Both the position numbers and the translations under genes were made by a program. Shown here one piece after another: positions 16,831 to 24,653 of a stretch of 64,000 nucleotides of DNA. The DNA comes from Leptospira dzoumogneensis. GTDB lineage: Bacteria > Spirochaetota > Leptospiria > Leptospirales > Leptospiraceae. The stretch covers positions 124,001 through 188,000 of the forward strand of contig NZ_RQHS01000019.1 of assembly GCF_004770895.1 (NCBI RefSeq), in the 5' to 3' direction. The notes under the pieces were generated by a model. That model was not told the DNA's origin. It ran no database searches and worked only from the letters and a program-made list of their open reading frames with translations. Each line of letters starts with the position of its first letter. Within the stretch, counting starts at the first letter, position 1.

Positions 16831-17393
16831 ACTAGATAGGGAGAGAACAAATAACTGGTAGTAGATACTGGAAATAGAAATGTTAAATGAGCAGATAGGA
16901 AAATCTGATATTTTTGACAGAAATCGATGTATTGTTTTGCGATAACTGTCTAATACATAGGATTAAATACTGATTCATTATATTAACAATTTTAAATATT
17001 CAAGGAAGAATATTGAACTAATTAATATACTGAATTAGGTTTCGAAATGGTAGCTGAGAAAATATTCTACCAATGTTTTCTCTGATTCGAAAGATCCTTG
17101 TTGGTAATAAAAACTCAGAATTTGTAAAAAGAGAAGGTTGATTGGACCCTTTGGTTATGCTATAAATCTAATTTTTAGAAAAGAAGAATAAAAATTTAAT
17201 AAAATAACAAAAGTAAGATTAAGAAAGTATAAATAACAAAATATATAAATGGAGCCTGACTGTTGACCGTACAATCAATTGAATGGCTCTAAAAAAGCAA
17301 AGATAAACACATAAATGAATGGAAAAGCCTTTTGTTCGAGTGGAGACTTTTCTGAACAATAACTCGAAAATATAATAACAAGGAATTAAAGAA
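16831..17393. ncRNA. candidate structured RNA region after the RT gene
   Basis: 563 nt with no credible ORF but many complementary blocks: 16916-16950 (GACAG-aa-ATCG / CGAT-aa-CTGTC, 13-nt loop); ATGTATT 16927-16933 with AATACAT 16952-16958; 16995-17014 (AATATTC/GAATATT, loop AAGGAA); 17040-17092 (TTTCGAA/TTCGAAA enclosing GAGAAAA/TTTTCTC); 17252-17289 (GAGCC/GGCTC); and 17332-17368 (two overlapping hairpins). The region separates the RT from a 223-aa gene. Several arms overlap, which would suit a refolding RNA. AT-richness raises the chance background, so transcription and structure remain to be shown. Confidence 0.4.
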
Positions 17394-18065
17394 ATGCCAA
17401 AAGCAGCTCCTATTAGAAAAAACAAAAGAGGATCTCAGAGATCCATAACCAAAAAACAAGTATTACCAAAGTTTTTAAAGAAATTACCGGGAATAGATAG
17501 GTTATTCAATAATGCTCCGAACCAGAGGAATGCTATAGATGCTATTTGGTCTATCTATAGTTATGCCTGGGAATGTTTATCAGTAACTTATAACAACTAC
17601 AACCAAGGCTTAATTGCCAGTATCTATAATGCTGGTATAAGCAATGTTAATAATGTTTTTAAAACTTCTTTAGAACTGCTTTCAGAATTTAACAAATACA
17701 TTATCAGAGCAGATGCAGAAAATCCAAAGAAGGCTAATCGAATCCTAAAACAACTATCTGATAAAATAACAGATGAGATACTCTCAAGAAATATAGATCC
17801 TTGGATAGTTAGAAGTTCACTATTATCAGAAGCAGTTTATACCTGGAGAGTTGCTGGATTATCTGGCATTGCCGAGAATTACCAAATGATACGAGGTGGG
17901 TTTAATTTTACGAGAAAGTTTAGACGACTACAAAGGGCCACTCACCAAAGTCTTGAGTATTTTAACGAACCAGAAAAGGAAATAAGAGAACTGGTTCGGG
18001 CTTTAGTTTATTGTGGTTGGGCTTTATCACATAGGGAATTTGGTCATTCACAAATATCAATTTAA
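17394..18065 (+). CDS. hypothetical basic helical protein downstream of RT
   Basis: 223 aa; AAGGA lies 9 nt before the ATG. The first 30 residues are strongly basic (KAAPIRKNKRGSQRSITKK), suited to RNA or DNA binding. The body is mostly helical with aromatic-rich stretches (IWSIYSYAWECLSVTYNNY, EAVYTWRVAGL). No catalytic signature and no membrane segment. Its position behind the RT and the non-coding block suggests a partner of the RT system or an element replication factor. No family recognised. Confidence 0.6.
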   Translation: MPKAAPIRKNKRGSQRSITKKQVLPKFLKKLPGIDRLFNNAPNQRNAIDAIWSIYSYAWECLSVTYNNYNQGLIASIYNAGISNVNNVFKTSLELLSEFNKYIIRADAENPKKANRILKQLSDKITDEILSRNIDPWIVRSSLLSEAVYTWRVAGLSGIAENYQMIRGGFNFTRKFRRLQRATHQSLEYFNEPEKEIRELVRALVYCGWALSHREFGHSQISI

Positions 18066-18174
18066 AGATTTGCGTAGGGAGTTCTTATTTTAGGGTTCCT
18101 TATTCCAGACTTTCGATTTTAAATAGTAGATAAGTCTAATGTATAATACTTAAAATTTGAAAAAGGAAATACAA

Positions 18175-19017
18175 ATGTTTAATAAGGAAAATCAAAATGT
18201 AGGAAAAACAGAAGAGCTACTAGACTCAAAAACGAATGTCTCAATTGTTGAGTTCGCAAGGAATACAGAAGAGGAGCAAAAAAAGAATAAGGTGATAGAG
18301 CCACCATATTTCGTATCCAACCTATCTAAAATAACTTCCTACCGAAGTAATTCATTCAATTTTTTTAATCAGTTAAAGAGTCCTTCTTTGGACTTATTAT
18401 TCAATCGCCTAAATCAAGATGGTGTTATCTGGGCAGTAAAGAACAGGGCAGACACTACAAAAAGATTAGGTATAAACTTTAGATCTGCTAACTTGCTTTG
18501 TGTTGAATACTCTTGGTCTGAAGATGAAATTCTTGGAAAATACGGGGATCAATTAACTGCTATTTTCAGAAGTCCTGACTACAATATGAAAAGGAAAATA
18601 TTTAATGTTGCAGTATTTCGTTTAGAAGAACCTGTAACAGCTACTTTATTTGATTTAATTCATGAAGCATTCTTCAGATCCTACGGATCGAACCAGCAAG
18701 TGGGCGGTAAATCAAAAGCTTTCATTACTATTAAGGATGGTCTATGCTGGAAAACAGTCGAAGAAAGATTCCTAGATGTCAAAAAATTACTTAGTGAGTT
18801 TAGTAAAAACGATCACTTTAAAGAATCGATTAGGATAATCCAAAACAGATATCAAGAATACGGAACAACAATGGATTTAATTGAGTATCTAATTTCTAAA
18901 TATGATTTAGCGATTGATATGAGTAGCTTCAATGGAGTAATTGATCGATACCAAGCTTATCAGCACGAGTATGTAAAAAGAATTGGTATCAAAAAGGAAG
19001 CTTCTAAGAAGAATTAA
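18175..19017 (+). CDS. hypothetical protein with weak primase/Rep-like pattern
   Basis: 280 aa from ATG 18175, chosen because AAGGAAA lies 6 nt upstream; a TTG at 18157 is in frame. The central block (NLLCVEYSW, then AIFRSPDYNMKRKIFNVAVFRLEEPVTATLFDLIHEAFF) loosely resembles the core of archaeo-eukaryotic primase-type proteins, where a strand with acidic residues precedes a ..SPS....FR..F.L..P.. segment. The expected Asp-x-Asp is not present (Glu-Tyr-Ser instead), so it may be inactive or the resemblance may be false. If real, it would be a replication protein of the circular form. Confidence 0.55.
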   Translation: MFNKENQNVGKTEELLDSKTNVSIVEFARNTEEEQKKNKVIEPPYFVSNLSKITSYRSNSFNFFNQLKSPSLDLLFNRLNQDGVIWAVKNRADTTKRLGINFRSANLLCVEYSWSEDEILGKYGDQLTAIFRSPDYNMKRKIFNVAVFRLEEPVTATLFDLIHEAFFRSYGSNQQVGGKSKAFITIKDGLCWKTVEERFLDVKKLLSEFSKNDHFKESIRIIQNRYQEYGTTMDLIEYLISKYDLAIDMSSFNGVIDRYQAYQHEYVKRIGIKKEASKKN

Positions 19018-19024
19018 TTACTTT

Positions 19025-19234
19025 ATGGGAAAACCAACTGATATTACCCGTATAAACTTAAAACCCTGTTTGAATTGTCCCGCTAGCTGGTATGGTCTTT
19101 CTACAAAAAAGCGAAAAGATCCTATAACTAAGCAATGGTTATATTGGGTTGAATGTGTCTGTGGAAAGAAGTCTCAAGAATTTCCTATTTTAGATGTAGC
19201 TAAATTGGATTGGAATTCAAATTTTATTTCTTAA
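19025..19234 (+). CDS. small zinc-ribbon protein, Lar-like
   Basis: 69 aa from ATG 19025. The pattern LKPCLNCPASWYGL ... YWVECVCGKKS ... VAKLDWN matches the layout of phage Lar-type restriction-alleviation and related small zinc ribbons (LKPCPFC...V.C..CG....A...WN). One Cys pair is C-x2-C and the other C-x-C. Lar proteins modulate type I restriction; here only the fold is inferred. It follows the previous gene by 7 bp. Confidence 0.55.
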   Translation: MGKPTDITRINLKPCLNCPASWYGLSTKKRKDPITKQWLYWVECVCGKKSQEFPILDVAKLDWNSNFIS

Positions 19235-19272
19235 TAGATGTATGAATCTGAATTGTTAGGTTTTAAATTTAA

Positions 19273-19992
19273 TTAAATTGCTTTCTTGCGCTTAGATATT
19301 TTAGGATACTCATTGTAAATTCTGCCATTAAGAAGACGACCAGATTGTTTTTTATTGGTCCCTCCCCATTGTTTAAAGAAAAACGGAATGTTCTTTCCCC
19401 TACATTCTCTTAAAATTTCGATGATCCATTCTTTCTGAATAGGTCGAGGATTTCTTCCTGATTCCCCCCCCACTATAGCCCAATCAATCCCTTCTAAATT
19501 AATATCAAAAACACTTTCTAATAAAGGTTCAATAGAAAGAAACTTTACTATTGCATTTGTTTTTCGTAATTGATCAATTCGTGGATAGGCTTTTCTGTTT
19601 TCTACGGTCACTCCCATCCAAATATTCGGTGTCCAAATTAATTCTGAGTTTAATTCAACCAGGCGTTCAGGACGCTTAGTAAGAATTTGAAAGATATGTT
19701 GGGGACATTCTCGCATCACTTGAAATATTTCTAAAATAAATTCCGTAGGAACTTTTTTATGAAATAGATCACTCATAGAATTTACAAAGAAAGTAGTTGG
19801 TGTTTTTTTTCGTTTAGGAATAGATAACCGATTAGGATGAATTTTTACTTCTGAAAATTTTCCCCATTCTTTTTCAAATCTGCGTGTAAGAACTTCAGCA
19901 TAGCAATTTGCACATCCGGCACTTACTTTGGTACACCCAGTTACAGGATTCCAAGTAGCTTCTGTCCATTCAATGTTAGATTTTACTGCCAT
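19273..19992 (-). CDS. DUF5131 (phage Gp37/Gp68) three-Cys-motif protein
   Basis: 239 aa from ATG 19992. The family marks are clear: [29 protein letters not shown] carries the three-Cys motif (C-x6-C-x2-C) typical of radical-SAM-like proteins, followed by [38 protein letters not shown] and WAIVGGESG. The biochemical role is not established. The gene overlaps the end of tcmP by about 17 bp, the pairing seen widely in phages and islands, so the two act together. The complete length and intact Cys suggest it is functional. Confidence 0.88.
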   Translation of the reverse strand: MAVKSNIEWTEATWNPVTGCTKVSAGCANCYAEVLTRRFEKEWGKFSEVKIHPNRLSIPKRKKTPTTFFVNSMSDLFHKKVPTEFILEIFQVMRECPQHIFQILTKRPERLVELNSELIWTPNIWMGVTVENRKAYPRIDQLRKTNAIVKFLSIEPLLESVFDINLEGIDWAIVGGESGRNPRPIQKEWIIEILRECRGKNIPFFFKQWGGTNKKQSGRLLNGRIYNEYPKISKRKKAI

Positions 19993-20839
19993 ATTCGTCC
20001 CCTCCATATTTTCGGAAGAAATATCTCATAGCATCACATGCTTTTCTATGATTGGCTGCAAAAATTAGATAATAGACAACTGCTCCTTTTGAATTTTTCA
20101 TTGGCAGAGGCTTTAAAGTGCATTGGAAACCTGCTTCTTCCTTGAGGCGTCTTAGATATTCATTAAGAATTCTATCAACAGTTCCCTTAATTTTAGTTGG
20201 AGAATCCTCTCCGAAAAGTTCATACTGAGTTTCTGGATATGCAATTTTCTTCCATGAATCATTGCCCCAAAATGAATTCATTTTCTCTTCATTAAATTCT
20301 GTTACTGTTTCTCGATTTGCTCGAAGAGCATTTCTATTCATATCCATAATTGGGAAATTGATAAGAATGTCTGTTGCTCGTGTTTTTCCACACGCTAAAA
20401 CGGTATCCCAGTCTAATGTCATTCCATATGGATCTAAAACGCAGAAGGCTTTCTTAAAACTTTCAAAAGTAATTTTTGGTAGTATTTGTTTCTTTAGGAC
20501 AAGATTACAGTCTCCCGTATAAAATCTTACATTATCATAGTCAGAGGGATTTATGAGAGCTTCTAAATGATCGACTTTATCAGCATCTTTGTCGATGAAG
20601 TGATATTCCATAAATTGTGGGTTTACCTTTAAGGCACGAAGAGGACTGCCTTCTATTTCTACACCGGATTCCTTAGATTTATGAACGCCATATCCGGCGA
20701 ACGCATCAATATAGATTGTAGTAAATTTTTTACTTAAGATTTGCTGAAATAGAGACGCGTAACCCTGGATAATATCTAGTTTGATTTCTGACCATTTCCC
20801 GATATCATCCGTTAATTCTTTCTTACTTTCCACCGCCAC
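19976..20839 (-). CDS. tcmP: three-Cys-motif partner protein TcmP
   Basis: 287 aa. A methyltransferase-like Rossmann start is visible ([17 protein letters not shown]), followed by [21 protein letters not shown] and [12 protein letters not shown], the last similar to the catalytic motif region of DNA methyltransferases. The family is defined by its adjacency to a three-Cys-motif (DUF5131) gene, which is the case here with overlapping frames. Substrate unknown; a two-protein nucleic-acid modification system is a reasonable inference. The promoter lies in the 204-bp divergent region shared with the zinc-peptidase gene. Confidence 0.85.
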   Translation of the reverse strand: MAVESKKELTDDIGKWSEIKLDIIQGYASLFQQILSKKFTTIYIDAFAGYGVHKSKESGVEIEGSPLRALKVNPQFMEYHFIDKDADKVDHLEALINPSDYDNVRFYTGDCNLVLKKQILPKITFESFKKAFCVLDPYGMTLDWDTVLACGKTRATDILINFPIMDMNRNALRANRETVTEFNEEKMNSFWGNDSWKKIAYPETQYELFGEDSPTKIKGTVDRILNEYLRRLKEEAGFQCTLKPLPMKNSKGAVVYYLIFAANHRKACDAMRYFFRKYGGDEYGSKI

Positions 20840-20974
20840 TTCTCCTTTATAGAAAATCGGGAAAAAGTGACAGAATGAGGCAAATATTTGGCGAAAAAAT
20901 GGATTTATGTTTTGATTTTCATTAATAATCGAATAAAATATGAAACGAAAGAGACATAATAAAATTGACGCATG

Positions 20975-20998
20975 AATATTTTGAGCCAGAAAAATATT
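20975..20998. promoter_or_regulatory. inverted repeat upstream of the peptidase/cyclase operon
   Basis: AATATTTT and AAAATATT are perfect 8-bp arms around GAGCCAGA, 46-69 bp before the ATG at 21044 and inside the divergent promoter region with tcmP. Candidate operator. Confidence 0.45.
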
Positions 20999-21043
20999 GC
21001 TGAATAACCTATTATTAATATACTATACATTTGCAGAGTCAAT

Positions 21044-21592
21044 ATGAGAAGACGAAAAAGTGGCATTCACCCTTTTAAAAGATCCGACATAGAATATGAT
21101 AGACCAAATCCAATTCATGCAAGTAAGCAGGCGATTAGTCAATATGCCGAAAGAATCGCTTCGAAATTAAAATTTAAACCAGAAACAGATCTTGAAGATT
21201 TAATTAATTCATTAGGTGGTGAGCTTCATTATTTAGACCCAGAAAAATTAGAAGCTACCGAGGACGGCTCAATTCTTGTCCATGGTGAAGGGGACTTTGA
21301 AATTTTCTTATCTAATTATACTGGGATTCTTCGGGATAGATTTACAATAGCTCACGAGTTAGGACATTATTTTTTACATTCACGCCAAGGTGAAATCGCC
21401 ATTCAGGTTGAAAGGAACGGGAGTGATAGACTCGAATGGGAGGCTAATTGGTTTGCTGCGGCATTCTTAATGCCTGCGGACCAAGTAAAATCTAAATTTA
21501 AAAAATATCAAAGCTTAAGTGTTACTGCTACTTATTTTCAAGTATCAATTGCTGCAATGCAAGTAAGATTAGAAACTTTAGGCTTACTATAA
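21044..21592 (+). CDS. ImmA/IrrE-family zinc metallopeptidase
   Basis: 182 aa. The zinc motif HELGH is at residues 104-108 (RFTIAHELGHYFLHS); the third ligand and helix are LEWEANWFAAAFLMP near 140. IrrE/ImmA proteins cleave XRE-type repressors or DdrO-like regulators on damage or signalling. No HTH is fused. The gene is followed after 11 bp by a class III cyclase gene, so the two probably form an operon in which a cyclic nucleotide could control the peptidase. The element's own XRE repressor (5390-5809) is another possible substrate. Confidence 0.85.
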   Translation: MRRRKSGIHPFKRSDIEYDRPNPIHASKQAISQYAERIASKLKFKPETDLEDLINSLGGELHYLDPEKLEATEDGSILVHGEGDFEIFLSNYTGILRDRFTIAHELGHYFLHSRQGEIAIQVERNGSDRLEWEANWFAAAFLMPADQVKSKFKKYQSLSVTATYFQVSIAAMQVRLETLGLL

Positions 21593-21603
21593 GATAATAT
21601 AAA

Positions 21604-22578
21604 TTGCAATCGTTCGAATCAAAACTTTCTTTATTCATAAGCATTGATCTCGTTGGCTCAACTTCATTCAAGTACGCTTATAGTAAAAGGAGCTTAGGAA
21701 AGGAACAACCTTGGCTTGAATTTTTTGATAATTTCTATAAAGTTGTTCCTTTTCTTCTAAGAAAAAATATCGGCGAAAAAGCGACTTGCTACCCTACCAT
21801 TTGGAAGACGGCAGGTGATGAAATTTTATTCCACTGTGATATCACAGATAAAAATCAACCTAAAGAGATTATATTAGCTCTTTATAAGACGATTAATGAA
21901 TATCACGATCAACTTGCTGAGAGAAACCTTCCTTTAAAAATAAAAGCGACTTCTTGGATAGCTGGATTTCCAGTTATTAATGCTGAAATTACTATCGATG
22001 AGGAAGGTGATGTAAAGCGAGACTATATTGGACCAAGTATAGATGTTGGGTTTCGCCTTTCAAAATTTTCTGATCCGAGAAATTTAATTATCTCAATTGA
22101 GTTAGCGTATATTTTATCTGATACTTTGACATCAAAAGAAGAAAAAAAGCTCGGTGGAATATTTTTAGAAAATGAAGAAATTCTGAAAGGGGCATTTAAA
22201 GGTCTCGCGTATCCAATACTTACAATAAAAATCCAAGATACATTCGAGAAAAGCAGACTTAAGGTATTGAAGAAGGAGAAATTATCATTAGGCGACATCG
22301 AGGATTTCTGTTTAGAATATATCGCTCAAGTAAATGATCCCTACACAATAGTTATCCCATACATAAAACGGCAGAATTTTGCAGATTACAATGATATACC
22401 AGATGATCATGACAAGATTATTAAATCAATTCAAGAAAAAGAAAAAGGCGATTACGAGAAAAAGAAGATTCCAAAAACTATTTCTGATTCTGGAAAAGAG
22501 TCAGTAGAATTTTCAGAGAAAATTCATTTAAAAATTAAAAGAGGAGGAATTAGAAAAAAGAAGAAAACAAAGAGTTAG
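21604..22578 (+). CDS. class III nucleotide cyclase, Pycsar (PycC)-like
   Basis: 324 aa from TTG 21604. The cyclase core is at the N-terminus: LFISIDLVGSTSFK (metal Asp15), PTIWKTAGDEILF (Lys68, Asp72), LKIKATSWIAGFPVIN and YIGPSIDVGFRLSKF (Arg for the transition state). This wording is close to PycC pyrimidine cyclases, which make cCMP or cUMP after phage infection and activate an adjacent effector. Usual effectors are TIR or membrane proteins; none is directly adjacent, and the coupled gene is a zinc peptidase instead. The C-terminal 100 aa are charged and end in a very basic tail. Cyclase fold is confident; base specificity is inferred. Confidence 0.75.
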   Translation: MQSFESKLSLFISIDLVGSTSFKYAYSKRSLGKEQPWLEFFDNFYKVVPFLLRKNIGEKATCYPTIWKTAGDEILFHCDITDKNQPKEIILALYKTINEYHDQLAERNLPLKIKATSWIAGFPVINAEITIDEEGDVKRDYIGPSIDVGFRLSKFSDPRNLIISIELAYILSDTLTSKEEKKLGGIFLENEEILKGAFKGLAYPILTIKIQDTFEKSRLKVLKKEKLSLGDIEDFCLEYIAQVNDPYTIVIPYIKRQNFADYNDIPDDHDKIIKSIQEKEKGDYEKKKIPKTISDSGKESVEFSEKIHLKIKRGGIRKKKKTKS

Positions 22579-22825
22579 CTTTAATTATTTTCCGAAGGAA
22601 TTTAGCTAATATTCGTATGCTCCAAAATGTATAAAAACATCTAAACCCTTAGCCCCAGGAAATGTTCGTAGTCCGCATTTGGATTTGATTCAAGCGTGAG
22701 TTCATAATAATAAAGAAATAATCGTCAATGATTCGGAAAACTGGATAGTATTCTCAGTAATTCTGTATCTATCAAGTTCGGGGTTATTGTGGTATAGCGT
22801 TATCTTAGAAAATTAAATAAGTAAT

Positions 22826-22846
22826 CATCTACTAATAAAGTAGATG
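22826..22846 (+). promoter_or_regulatory. start-codon hairpin of the vapD-like gene
   Basis: CATCTACT and AGTAGATG are perfect 8-bp arms with loop AATAA; the ATG start of the next gene is the end of the 3' arm. Folding of the mRNA would hide the start codon, so translation could be gated. Confidence 0.55.
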
Positions 22847-23266
22847 AAAAATAGTAAAAATAAAATCTTCGTTGTTTCTTTTGATTTGGATACCAAGCTC
22901 ATGGAAGTATCCGGTCATGATAGATCTACCATTCCGGCAATTTATCAAAAGGATCTTAAAGCATTCCTAATTGAATTAGGATTTTTTAAACATATACAGG
23001 GTTCTTTATATAGAACCGAATATTACTCGAATCAAGAGAATCTAAAAGCGGCAATAATAGAAGCAGTAAAAGAAGAATGTCCTGAGTTTGTTTTATATCT
23101 AAAAAGTATGGAACTATATGAATTTACGAAAATAAGCGATATAACCCCGGAGATGAAAAATGCTCTCACTAATGTCTCAAGGAAAAAATCCAATAAGAAA
23201 AAAGGAATCGAAAGTAAGGTAATCGCAGAAAAGTCTAAAGAAAACAAAAAGATTAAGGGACTATAA
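22844..23266 (+). CDS. VapD/Cas2-like endoribonuclease family protein
   Basis: 140 aa. The first 95 aa follow the VapD plan: a leading strand with Asp-x-Asp (FVVSFDLDTKLM), a helix containing Tyr, ELGFFKHIQGSLYRTE (G-S-x-Y motif) and a C-terminal helix/strand. VapD proteins are Cas2-fold ribonucleases acting in toxin-antitoxin-like or growth-control roles. The last 40 aa are a Lys-rich tail not found in typical VapD and suited to RNA binding. No clear ribosome site: the ATG lies in a hairpin. A possible 25-codon frame follows immediately (23268-23345). Confidence 0.75.
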   Translation: MKNSKNKIFVVSFDLDTKLMEVSGHDRSTIPAIYQKDLKAFLIELGFFKHIQGSLYRTEYYSNQENLKAAIIEAVKEECPEFVLYLKSMELYEFTKISDITPEMKNALTNVSRKKSNKKKGIESKVIAEKSKENKKIKGL

Positions 23267-23267
23267 A

Positions 23268-23345
23268 ATGTTTCGAAGTGAAGAATGGTTATTTCATTGG
23301 TTTAAGTTAATCTTCTTCGGGAAAAGTAGTAAAGGCGGAAGCTAA
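23268..23345 (+). CDS. possible 25-aa microprotein after vapD
   Basis: Starts 1 nt after the vapD stop with AGGGA 8 nt upstream, and reads MFRSEEWLFHWFKLIFFGKS followed by KGGS. The centre is strongly hydrophobic and aromatic, like a short membrane peptide. Too short to be sure. Confidence 0.35.
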   Translation: MFRSEEWLFHWFKLIFFGKSSKGGS

Positions 23346-23362
23346 GTTGTCATTAGTAAAAG

Positions 23363-23800
23363 TTATTTTAAGTCATTTATATTCGGAACTTCATCCTCTT
23401 CTACTGGATTAGAAAACTTACAATAAAGGTCAGTCACACAGTTAATCTCGAAAGCCGGATGATCTATAATTCCCCTGCTCCTTAAATTGTCTCGCTCTAA
23501 TTGAATTCCATCAACGTGGATCCAATTCTCACATTCCGTTCGGAAATCAAATAAGATTACTTCACAATAGATCAAGTATTCATAATGCTTCTTGCGCTCA
23601 ACCTCACTACCCATTTTCTGAATGAATATTTTAATATTCTCCTCCGTAACTAATCTCATTTTAAAGTAAGCTAATTCCTTATTTTGATGGAACCTTATGT
23701 CTTCATATAAGGTATTTAGCAAAAGCTGTATCTTTCTAAAATGATCGATTCCCACGGAATCTAGTTGTTTCCAAAGCTTATCGTCTTCTATTTTACTCAA
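23363..23800 (-). CDS. hypothetical protein coupled to the tyrosine recombinase
   Basis: 145 aa, largely helical, no signal or motif recognised (LYEDIRFHQNKELAYFKMRLV, then YLIYCEVILFDFRTECENW). It starts 4 bp after the recombinase gene ends, on the same strand, so the two are almost certainly one transcript. A role in recombination control is possible but is only suggested by position. Confidence 0.55.
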   Translation of the reverse strand: MSKIEDDKLWKQLDSVGIDHFRKIQLLLNTLYEDIRFHQNKELAYFKMRLVTEENIKIFIQKMGSEVERKKHYEYLIYCEVILFDFRTECENWIHVDGIQLERDNLRSRGIIDHPAFEINCVTDLYCKFSNPVEEDEVPNINDLK

Positions 23801-23804
23801 AATT

Positions 23805-24476
23805 TTAGTCCCAGTTCAAATATTCAGTGGCTGAAGAAAGAAAGGGCTTAAGGTAAAATTTAGATGATATTACTGGAGATGAATGATTTAATATCTTTTG
23901 AACAGCTATACTGCCAGCTTTCTCCATTACCTTCTGCCCAATGGTATGTCTCAGTGAGTGTGCATGAATGCGACGACCGCTAAGAGTGAAAACACCCCAG
24001 GACTCTATGGTAAACTGCAAACCTCTCTTAGATAATGGTTTCCTAATATGTTGGTTTTTTCTTGGTCTAGAATGAAAGAACCAGTCGGATTTGATTCCAA
24101 ACCTTAAGTGATACTCTCTCACATGAGTAAGAATTTCTTCGGTAAGAAGAGAATACGCTACCTTACCGCCCTTTTTTCTATACTTAATAAGTATTTCATC
24201 CTCTGGTGATCTTAAAATATTTGAAAACTTTAAAGAAACTACTTCTTTCGCTCTCATTCCTGTTTGGGACATTACAGAGAAAATTGCTCTATTACGATAT
24301 TCTGTTTCTGTGATGGGTTTGGAGAACCTTTTCTTAAGTTCTCTCATAGTTTGATCACTTAAACCTTTTCCAAATGCTGACCCTTCCTGATCAGTAATTC
24401 TCGGAGGCTTTCCGGATCTCTTTCGAGCAGAATCTAACTGGATAATTTTTGCAGTCATTGCCATGATAATACCCAA
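23805..24476 (-). CDS. minimal tyrosine recombinase
   Basis: 223 aa, consisting almost entirely of the catalytic domain. Visible residues: Arg75 (TGMRAKEVV), Lys near 102-105 (YRKKGGK), His173-x-x-Arg176 (HSLRHT), His198 (LNHSS) and the nucleophile Tyr208 (SSKFYLKP). The arm-binding and most of the core-binding domain found in typical 300-400-aa phage integrases are lacking. Such short recombinases occur as inverton/invertase or resolvase types. It may resolve or recombine the element; no att core was identified. MAMTAK (codon 5) is an alternative start. Confidence 0.8.
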   Translation of the reverse strand: MGIIMAMTAKIIQLDSARKRSGKPPRITDQEGSAFGKGLSDQTMRELKKRFSKPITETEYRNRAIFSVMSQTGMRAKEVVSLKFSNILRSPEDEILIKYRKKGGKVAYSLLTEEILTHVREYHLRFGIKSDWFFHSRPRKNQHIRKPLSKRGLQFTIESWGVFTLSGRRIHAHSLRHTIGQKVMEKAGSIAVQKILNHSSPVISSKFYLKPFLSSATEYLNWD

Positions 24477-24577
24477 ACAAATTTGTACATATCATATAAT
24501 AAGTATTATTCAAAATCTGTAAAGAAAAAATTCCCTTGTCAACGAGCGTCTAACGGGTAGTTTTGACCGCGATTCTG

Positions 24578-24606
24578 ACTGCACTTTTGTGTTGGTTCTG
24601 TGCAGT
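24578..24606. promoter_or_regulatory. inverted repeat before the PARIS-like operon
   Basis: ACTGCAC and GTGCAGT are perfect 7-bp arms with a 15-nt spacer, 48 bp before the TTG start. The higher GC content of the arms than the surroundings makes it a better operator candidate than most AT-rich dyads here. Confidence 0.45.
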
Positions 24607-24653
24607 TGATGGATTAGTACTATGGTTTTCCCTATATCCGAGGAAAATAAAAT

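Noticed and set aside
16916..16958. H-type pseudoknot
   Set aside because: The two stems would need a zero-base and a one-base linker across long helices, which is not sterically reasonable; listed instead as alternative hairpins.
15448..17393. Diversity-generating retroelement or group II intron
   Set aside because: No near-identical template/variable repeat pair and no target gene with a lectin-type tail were seen nearby; the RT lacks a maturase-like region and no domain V-like hairpin was found.
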